This document shows positions 7,181 to 11,434 of a stretch of DNA of 11,434 nucleotides, piece after piece (position 1 is the stretch's first letter; each line of letters begins with the position of its first letter). A program made the position numbers and the translations under genes. Origin of the DNA: Candidatus Eiseniibacteriota bacterium (GTDB taxonomy: Bacteria > Eisenbacteria > RBG-16-71-46); the NCBI GenBank assembly GCA_005893365.1, contig VBPB01000112.1, positions 1 through 11,434 of the forward strand. The letters run 5' to 3'. Under the pieces are notes generated by a model that made no database searches, was not told the DNA's origin, and saw only the letters and a list, made by a program, of their open reading frames with translations.

Positions 7181-7650
7181 CGCGAACCCTCCGTCCCCGC
7201 GCCGCCGCCGGCCGGCGCCGGTGCTTGGGATGCTGCGATCGACTCCGCCTCGAAGCGCGAGCGGTCGGCCGCCAGGCGCCAGCTCCTCGTGTCCACCACG
7301 CGGCCGCGCGCGACGCTCACGATCAGGTACGAATAGTAGGGCCAGGCGTGCTCCAGGTCGAAGGCCGATGGGGTGGCCGGGTGGTCGGGGTGCGAGTGGA
7401 AGAACCCCACCACGTCGAGCCCGGCCTCGCGGGCCTGCCGCTCCGCCTCGAGGAACTGCTCGGGCGCGATCAGGTAGCGACGGGCCCGGGTGTCCGCGCG
7501 CGCGTTCGCGAGCGGGAGCACCCGTTCGATCCGCCGCGCCCCGTCCGCCTCGCGCCCCAGCAGCACGCCGCAGCCCTCCTCGGGGTAGGCCCCGGCCAGG
7601 TGCGCGTGGATCCGCGCGGCATCCGGGGCCGAGAGCTCAAGTCCGCTCAC
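7177..7650 (-). CDS. JAMM/Mov34 (Mec/CysO-cysteine peptidase-like) zinc metallopeptidase
   Basis: Encodes 157 residues. The JAMM signature is complete: catalytic Glu25 in PEEGCG (23-28), and H85-S-H87-P88 with S95 and D98, fitting HxHPx6Sx2D. In mycobacteria the related Mec hydrolyses the CysO-cysteine adduct to release cysteine; in QbsD and HcyD systems a JAMM enzyme trims residues after a carrier's Gly-Gly. Either role could apply here. The start is GTG at 7650-7648, overlapping the cysM TGA in a GTGA junction, with GGAG (7657-7660) 6 nt upstream. Its own TGA overlaps the ATG of the fusion gene. The open frame continues upstream to 8451 inside the cysteine synthase gene, but that part is an out-of-frame shadow. 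The tail (about 143-157) is Ala/Gly/Pro-rich and probably disordered. Confidence in family is very high, in exact substrate moderate. Confidence 0.93.
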   Translation of the reverse strand: MSGLELSAPDAARIHAHLAGAYPEEGCGVLLGREADGARRIERVLPLANARADTRARRYLIAPEQFLEAERQAREAGLDVVGFFHSHPDHPATPSAFDLEHAWPYYSYLIVSVARGRVVDTRSWRLAADRSRFEAESIAASQAPAPAGGGAGTEGSR

Positions 7651-8579
7651 GATCCGCTCCACATCGGCTGGTCCAGGTAGCGCTCGGCGCCGTCGGGGAG
7701 GATCGCCACCACGACGCCGTGGGTGAGGCCCTGCGCCACGCGCTCGGCGGCGACCAGCGCCGCCCCGCCCGACCCACCCACCGGCAGGCCGCGCCGGGCC
7801 TGGCGCCGCGCCATGGCGATCGCCGCCTCGCTGCCCACCGCCACCGTGCGCTGGTGGACCGACGGGTCGTAGATCGCCGGCACCATGGCACTCGGCAGGT
7901 GCTTGAGCCCCTCGAGCGCGTGGAAGGGCGAATCGGGCTGGACCGCGATGGCCTCGAGCACCGCGGAGCGCTCGCGCAGCCGGCGCGCCGTGCCAACCAG
8001 CGTCCCCGCGGTGCCGATGCCGGCGACCAGGTGCGTCACGCGCCCCGCGGTGTCGGCCCAGATCTCCTCGGCGGTGCCGTGGTAGTGCGCCTGCCAGTTG
8101 GCCGGGTTGGCGTACTGGTCGGCATGGAAGTAGCGATCGGGATGCTCGGCCAAGAGCCGCCGCGCCTCGAGGATCGCGCCGTCGGTGCCCTCCATCGGAT
8201 CGGTGGGGATCACCTCGGCGCCCAGCGCCGCCAGCAGGCGCAGGCGCGCGGCACTCGCGTTGGCCGGCACGCACAGCGTCACGCGGAAACCGCGCGCGGC
8301 CCCGATCCAGGCGTAGGCGATGCCGGTGTTGCCGGAGGTGGCGTCGAGCAGCGCGCGGCCCGAGCCCAGCCGCCCGGCCGAGGCGGCGGCCGAGACGATG
8401 CCCCACGCCGCCCGGTCCTTGACCGAGCCGCCCGGGTTCAACCACTCGCACTTGCCCAGCACCGTGACGCCCTCCGGGATCCCCGCGAGCCCCGAGACCG
8501 GGACGAGCGGCGTGCCGCCGATCCGGGCGGTGAGGTCCGCAAGGGGCAGGCGGAGGATGGGTGCGCGCAGGATGGCCAT
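7647..8579 (-). CDS. cysM: CysM-type cysteine synthase (PLP-dependent, fold type II)
   Basis: Encodes 310 residues, normal for the family. It makes cysteine by beta-replacement on an activated serine (O-acetylserine or O-phosphoserine) with a sulfur donor. Visible landmarks: IGGTPLVPV near the N-terminus, PLP lysine K54 in NPGGSVKDR, substrate loop TSGNTG (81-86), QYANPAN (155-161) and phosphate-binding GIGTAGT (187-193). The pairing with JAMM and sulfur-carrier genes in one operon implies that the donor is a protein thiocarboxylate, as for mycobacterial CysM with CysO, rather than free sulfide. The ATG at 8579 is preferred (weak AAGG upstream); an in-frame TTG at 8606 would add nine residues. 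Its TGA overlaps the JAMM GTG. The region that in M. tuberculosis CysM carries the phosphoserine-binding Arg220 here reads HALEGLKHL, so the serine donor is uncertain. Confidence 0.93.
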   Translation of the reverse strand: MAILRAPILRLPLADLTARIGGTPLVPVSGLAGIPEGVTVLGKCEWLNPGGSVKDRAAWGIVSAAASAGRLGSGRALLDATSGNTGIAYAWIGAARGFRVTLCVPANASAARLRLLAALGAEVIPTDPMEGTDGAILEARRLLAEHPDRYFHADQYANPANWQAHYHGTAEEIWADTAGRVTHLVAGIGTAGTLVGTARRLRERSAVLEAIAVQPDSPFHALEGLKHLPSAMVPAIYDPSVHQRTVAVGSEAAIAMARRQARRGLPVGGSGGAALVAAERVAQGLTHGVVVAILPDGAERYLDQPMWSGS

Positions 8580-8752
8580 GAGCCTTGCGATGCGCGCGGG
8601 CCGCAAACGGTGGGGCGATTCCTCGGCGCCAGCAATACCGGTGGCCGGTGGGCGGTGGCCGCTGGCCGGGATCCCGTCTCTGCGCCCATCACCCCTCAGG
8701 GGCAGCGGCCTGCGCGCCGGTAGCTTGGCGTCAGTTGTTCAGCGGCAGTGAA
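8580..8752. other. Intergenic region between antitoxin gene and cysM
   Basis: This 173-nt stretch has no convincing gene. It holds a short run of degenerate GGTGGCCGG-like units (about 8639-8670) and a small palindrome CCCCTCAGGGG (8692-8702). It must carry the promoter of the cysM operon if that operon is independently transcribed, but I see no good -35/-10 pair on the minus strand. Confidence 0.5.
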
Positions 8753-9016
8753 TCAGCGACCGTGCGTCTCCCGCCCACCGACGGCCTTGAGTTTGGTCCC
8801 TCGCCCGGCCCGTAGGCTCGCTCGCGCGGCCTCAATTCGAGCGACAAAGCGTGGATCGTGCTCGAGACGGTAGTCGAACCAGTCGTCCTCAGACTCAAAC
8901 CCAATCAACACCCCAGCCGGCTTTCCGTGCCGCGTGATCAGAAGCTCTTCCTTCTCGGCCAGCCGCAGAAAGCGGGACAAGTCGTCCTTCACCTCCGAGA
9001 GCGCTGCCTTCTTCAT
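8753..9016 (-). CDS. Phd/YefM-family type II antitoxin
   Basis: Encodes 87 residues. The N-terminal half (ALSEVKDDLSRFL, then LLITRHGKPAGVLI at about 25-38) is the characteristic Phd/YefM DNA-binding fold. The C-terminal half is charged, the usual toxin-neutralising region (DDWFDYRLEHDPRF, then Arg/Ala-rich). Such antitoxins bind and inactivate a RelE/ParE- or Doc-type toxin and repress their own promoter. The ATG at 9016 overlaps the stop of a toxin remnant by 4 nt (ATGA), so this was the second gene of a toxin-first pair. Because the toxin has lost its N-terminal half, this is now an orphan antitoxin. It could persist as an anti-addiction gene against a related toxin elsewhere, or as a leftover. 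The family assignment is clear from the sequence pattern. Confidence 0.9.
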   Translation of the reverse strand: MKKAALSEVKDDLSRFLRLAEKEELLITRHGKPAGVLIGFESEDDWFDYRLEHDPRFVARIEAARASLRAGRGTKLKAVGGRETHGR

Positions 9017-9141
9017 GTCTTCTCACCCGCCTTGGAGAGCCATGCCTCGACATCCGCCTTGGCCACGATCGCGAGAACCTGGACCTTGCGCCTGGTCACA
9101 TCGTAGTAGAAGACTCGCAGGTCGTCGACGCGGAGCCAGTT
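9013..9141 (-). pseudogene. RelE/ParE-family toxin, C-terminal remnant
   Basis: The minus-strand frame ending in TGA at 9013-9015 reads N-W-L-R-V-D-D-L-R-V-F-Y-Y-D-V and continues through a VQVLAIVAKADVEAWL segment to the stop. This is the C-terminal half of a RelE/ParE-type toxin: an RV.DLRVFYDV strand, then a VLAI strand and a terminal helix. An in-frame stop at 9142-9144 closes it after about 42 residues, where a full toxin has about 85-110, and there is no usable start codon, so it is non-functional as it stands. The 5' half is replaced by the end of the unrelated membrane-protein gene that stops at 9153, which marks a deletion or recombination junction at about 9142-9152. The fragment is too short for an ordinary ORF screen and was found by reading upstream of the antitoxin. 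Confidence 0.75.
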
Positions 9142-9152
9142 TCAAGTGGAAC

Positions 9153-9614
9153 CTAGGCGGCAGGGGCATCGGGCGATGCTCCTCGAGAGCGTGCCGCAGC
9201 CGCCCGGAGCTCGGCCACGATCGGATGAGATGAACAGAAGGCAAACCAACGCATCTTCGGCATGAAGACGATGCGGGTGCCGAACTCCGTGTCCCTTTGG
9301 AGGTGAATCGTGATGGGGTGAATGTTGATCCAACGGCTCTCGGTGACGAACTCAATGTCGCGCAGCGGAACAACAATCTCCCGATGGTAGTTGGAGATGT
9401 AGAGCGCCTGGTCATCGAGTGCGACGCGTTTGAGGCGAATACACGCCCAATAGATGAAGGCCCCGCCCGCGAGGGTGGCAACGAGAAACGTCCACTTTTC
9501 GGCCGGATCGGGAGGATTCCCCGCTTCATCTGTGAAACCGCCACCCCCCGAGAACAAGAGAGCCGTGACGGTAGCGAAGGCCCCGATCCAAAGCACCGGA
9601 AAGACGACCTTCAT
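9153..9614 (-). CDS. Conserved hypothetical membrane protein with PH-like domain
   Basis: Encodes 153 residues of unknown function. There are two hydrophobic helices, at about 3-22 and 42-60, separated by a short Gly/Pro/acidic loop. A soluble domain follows (about 62-140) with a beta-strand pattern (VALDDQALYISNY, VVPLRDIEFV, then TEFGTRIVFMP), which resembles the small bacterial PH-like/DUF304-type domains that follow two membrane helices. A short Ala/Ser-rich tail ends the chain. The start is uncertain: the ATG at 9614 puts the first helix at the N-terminus as usual for the type, while a GTG at 9701 would add 29 Arg-rich residues. No clear ribosome binding site precedes either. Base composition is distinctly lower in GC than the neighbouring metabolic genes (31 of 60 bases G or C in 9301-9360), a sign of separate ancestry. 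No functional partner is evident. Confidence 0.65.
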   Translation of the reverse strand: MKVVFPVLWIGAFATVTALLFSGGGGFTDEAGNPPDPAEKWTFLVATLAGGAFIYWACIRLKRVALDDQALYISNYHREIVVPLRDIEFVTESRWINIHPITIHLQRDTEFGTRIVFMPKMRWFAFCSSHPIVAELRAAAARSRGASPDAPAA

Positions 9615-9767
9615 CAAGTAGGTTTGTGCCGAGGAGATAGTTCGCCGCACGGTCTCGGGGCGTCTGCCGCCTAACGAGTTGGCGACGAGCCGCCGGCGCA
9701 CAAGCGCTCGCGATGACCGGTCAAGGGCAAGCCGGTCCGGTCGATCGCCCGGTTTGCCGACGGGTTA

Positions 9768-10103
9768 TTATGTGGGTAGGAGTCCACCACCCTTGATGTC
9801 TTCCTCGAGCGCGGCCTTCAACGCGTTCGCGCAGGACTCGCTGCATGCAGCGAAGTAGAGATCGTGGCCCGCCCGTGCCGCCGGAGAGTCGCGACCGGTA
9901 ACAATCGCCACCACCTGCCGCTTGAGAGATCCTACGGTGATCTTGATGCCCGCGCCTCGGTAGCGCTCGATGTCGGCATCAGGTCTTGCCTTGGCGCCAA
10001 AGCCAAACACCTCGTGGCCGGCCGGGATCCTGGCGCTGCAGAAGGCACACGTCCGTTCGGGACTGATCTGCCGCTCGAACGTTTCTCGGACTCGACGCTT
10101 CAT
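9768..10103 (-). CDS. Small four-cysteine protein, possible zinc-binding, unknown function
   Basis: Encodes 111 residues that I do not recognise. C19-x2-C22 near the N-terminus and C87-x3-C91 near the C-terminus could together bind one zinc, with a middle part predicted as mixed strand and helix (GAGIKITVGSLKRQVVAIVTG at about 50-70, first part beta-like). CAFCSARIP followed by a later CSESC pair is reminiscent of treble-clef or MYM-like zinc folds. No signal peptide or membrane segment is seen, so it is likely cytoplasmic. The ATG at 10103 is well supported: GGGAG (10111-10115) lies 7 nt upstream. It starts 58 nt after the PEP carboxykinase stop, on the same strand, so co-transcription is possible but there is no functional link in view. 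Confidence 0.7.
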   Translation of the reverse strand: MKRRVRETFERQISPERTCAFCSARIPAGHEVFGFGAKARPDADIERYRGAGIKITVGSLKRQVVAIVTGRDSPAARAGHDLYFAACSESCANALKAALEEDIKGGGLLPT

Positions 10104-10161
10104 CCTTTCTCTCCCGACCGTCTGCGCCGCCCGGACTGGCGCTCCGCAAGTCCTCCAGCGC

Positions 10162-11434
10162 CTACCGCCCCGCGCCCACCGCCGCGGCCTGCAGCCGCTT
10201 CTCGAGGGCGGCCAGCTCCTGCTTGAGCCCCTGCGGGAGCCGCGCGCCGAACTTCTCGAAGTGCTTGTGGATCCCGGGCAGCTCGGCGATCCAGCCTTCC
10301 ACGTCCACGCGCAGCAGCTGGGCGATGGCTTCGTCGGCCACGCGCAGCCCGGACAGGTCGAGTGCCCCCGGCGCGGGCAGCCGGCCGATCGGGGTGTCGA
10401 CGGCCTGGCCGGTCCCCATGACGCGCTCGAACACCCACTTGAGCACGCGGCTGTTGTCGCCGTAGCCCGGCCACAGGAACTTGCCGTCCGCCCCCTTGCG
10501 GAACCAGTTCACGTAGAAGATGCGCGGGAGCTTCTTGGCGTCGCCGTGGCCGCCCACCTCGAGCCAGTGGGCGAAGTAGTCGCCCATGTGGTAGCCGCAG
10601 AACGGCAGCATGGCGAACGGGTCGTGGCGGAGCGACCCCACCGCGCCGGTCGCGGCGGCGGTGGTCTCGCTGCTCATGATCGAGCCCAGGAACGTGCCGT
10701 GCTGCCACGACAGCGCCTCGTTGACCAGGGGCACGACGCCGGCGCGCCGTCCGCCGAACAGGATTGCCGAGATCGGCACGCCGGTCGGGCTCTCCCACTC
10801 CGACGAGATGACCGGGCACTGCCGCGCCGGCGTGGTGAAGCGCGCGTTGGGATGCGCCGCCTTGCGGCCCGAGGCCGGGGTCCACGGCCGGCGGAGCCAG
10901 TCCACCAGGGCCGGCGGCGGGGCGTCGCTCATCTCCTCCCACCACACGTCGCCGTCCGGCGTGACCGCGCAGTTGGTGAAGATGGAGTTGGCCTCGGCGG
11001 TCCGCATCGCGTTCGGGTTGCTCTTCATGCTGGTGCCGGGCGCCACCCCGAAGAACCCGGCCTCGGGATTGATGGCGTGGAGCCTCCCGTCGGGCCCGAA
11101 CTTCATCCAGGCGATGTCGTCGCCCACCGTCTCCACCGTCCAGCCCGGCAGCGTCGGGTTCATCATCGCCAGGTTGGTCTTGCCGCACGCGGACGGGAAC
11201 GCCGCGGCGACGTACATCTTCTTCCCCTCGGGGTTGGTGATGCCGAGGATGAGCATGTGCTCGGCGAGCCAGCCCTCGTCACGCGCCTGGACCGAGGCGA
11301 TGCGCAGCGCGTGGCACTTCTTGCCCAGCAGCGCGTTCCCGCCGTAGCCCGAGCCGTACGACCAGATCTCGCGGGTCTCCGGGAAGTGGCAGATGAACTT
11401 GGTCGCGGCGTTGCAGGGCCAGGGCGAGTCGGCG
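10162..11434 (-). CDS. pckG: Phosphoenolpyruvate carboxykinase (GTP), 3' part
   Basis: The C-terminal 423 residues of a GTP-dependent PEP carboxykinase; about the first 180-200 residues of this roughly 600-residue enzyme lie past position 11434. It interconverts oxaloacetate plus GTP with PEP, CO2 and GDP in the cytoplasm, for gluconeogenesis or anaplerosis. Numbering from the first visible residue, landmarks are SYGSGYGGNALLGKKC (25-40), the P-loop kinase-1 motif PSACGKTN (80-87) including the family's reactive cysteine, the metal-binding kinase-2 GDDIAW (104-109), and EAGFFGVAPGTS. A later NWFRKGADGKFLWPGYGDN region is characteristic of the GTP rather than the ATP family. The stop is TAG at 10162-10164. 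No frameshift or missing motif is seen in the visible part. Confidence 0.96.
   Translation of the reverse strand, partial: ADSPWPCNAATKFICHFPETREIWSYGSGYGGNALLGKKCHALRIASVQARDEGWLAEHMLILGITNPEGKKMYVAAAFPSACGKTNLAMMNPTLPGWTVETVGDDIAWMKFGPDGRLHAINPEAGFFGVAPGTSMKSNPNAMRTAEANSIFTNCAVTPDGDVWWEEMSDAPPPALVDWLRRPWTPASGRKAAHPNARFTTPARQCPVISSEWESPTGVPISAILFGGRRAGVVPLVNEALSWQHGTFLGSIMSSETTAAATGAVGSLRHDPFAMLPFCGYHMGDYFAHWLEVGGHGDAKKLPRIFYVNWFRKGADGKFLWPGYGDNSRVLKWVFERVMGTGQAVDTPIGRLPAPGALDLSGLRVADEAIAQLLRVDVEGWIAELPGIHKHFEKFGARLPQGLKQELAALEKRLQAAAVGAGR

Noticed and set aside
3912..7336. Two long plus-strand frames (3912-5633 and 5642-7336)
   Set aside because: They lie antisense to the M48 and sulfur-transfer fusion genes, which carry clear catalytic motifs; the plus-strand products are low-complexity shadows.
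7651..8451. N-terminal extension of the JAMM frame to give 424 residues
   Set aside because: This part overlaps cysM in another frame and is Arg/Gly/Ala-rich without structure; the GTG at 7650 with its ribosome binding site and the 4-nt overlap explains the start.
8639..8702. GGTGGCCGG-like repeats and the CCCCTCAGGGG palindrome as a terminator or regulatory site
   Set aside because: The repeats are short and degenerate, the palindrome has a stem of only four or five bases, and no T-run follows.
9023..9544. 173-residue minus-strand frame overlapping the PH-like protein and toxin remnant
   Set aside because: It is Ser/Arg/Pro-rich with no domain pattern; the frames used in the annotation have recognisable membrane helices and toxin strands.
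9669..9675. GCCTAAC, resembling one end of an integron attC site near the small membrane-protein gene
   Set aside because: No matching GTTRRRY partner was found within about 150 nt downstream, and the motif is on the wrong side of a minus-strand cassette.
10124..10162. Short GCGCC/GGCGC inverted repeats after pckG as a terminator
   Set aside because: Stems of five or six bases with no T-tract are expected by chance at this GC content.

Overview
The window reads as bacterial chromosome of very high GC content. Every supported gene lies on the minus strand, so transcription runs from high to low coordinates. The gene content is: an alternative complex III (Act) start, a GTP-type PEP carboxykinase, a CysM/JAMM/sulfur-carrier cluster, a secreted M48 lipoprotein and a decayed toxin-antitoxin pair. 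This suits a free-living, respiring soil or sediment bacterium of a GC-rich lineage such as Rokubacteria/Methylomirabilota or a deltaproteobacterial relative. That lineage call is a guess from gene content and base composition, not from a marker gene.

Layout in transcription order. At 11434-10162 is the 3' two thirds of a GTP-dependent PEP carboxykinase gene. At 10103-8753 is a block of small accessory genes with visibly lower GC: a four-cysteine unknown protein, a two-helix membrane protein with a PH-like domain, a 5'-truncated RelE/ParE toxin, and an intact Phd/YefM-type antitoxin overlapping the toxin remnant by 4 nt. At 8579-5696 is a tight three-gene operon with two 4-nt overlaps: a CysM-type cysteine synthase, a JAMM metallopeptidase, and a single polypeptide fusing a ThiS/MoaD-like sulfur carrier, a MoeB/ThiF adenylyltransferase and a rhodanese. 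The operon ends in a perfect 24-bp inverted repeat (5618-5700) that contains its last stop codon. At 5561-4047 is a lipoprotein M48 zinc protease. At 3976-1 are actA (pentaheme cytochrome c), actB (fused molybdopterin-oxidoreductase-like and iron-sulfur subunit) and the 5' end of actC (NrfD-like membrane subunit). These are the first three genes of alternative complex III, the quinol-oxidising complex that replaces cytochrome bc1.

The most interesting unit is the sulfur operon. Rhodanese (sulfur donor side), E1-like enzyme (activation), carrier (thiocarboxylate), CysM (acceptor chemistry) and JAMM (release) together form a complete carrier-dependent cysteine pathway of the mycobacterial CysO/CysM/Mec kind, reduced to three genes. 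The carrier's Gly-Gly, normally the free C-terminus, is here buried at residues 89-90 of the 494-residue fusion and followed by a Pro/Ala-rich linker. Either the chain is cut after Gly-Gly, with the adjacent JAMM peptidase the obvious candidate, or the chemistry differs from the known systems.

No tRNA, rRNA, CRISPR array, transposase or long gene-free stretch was seen. The longest gap is about 170 bases.
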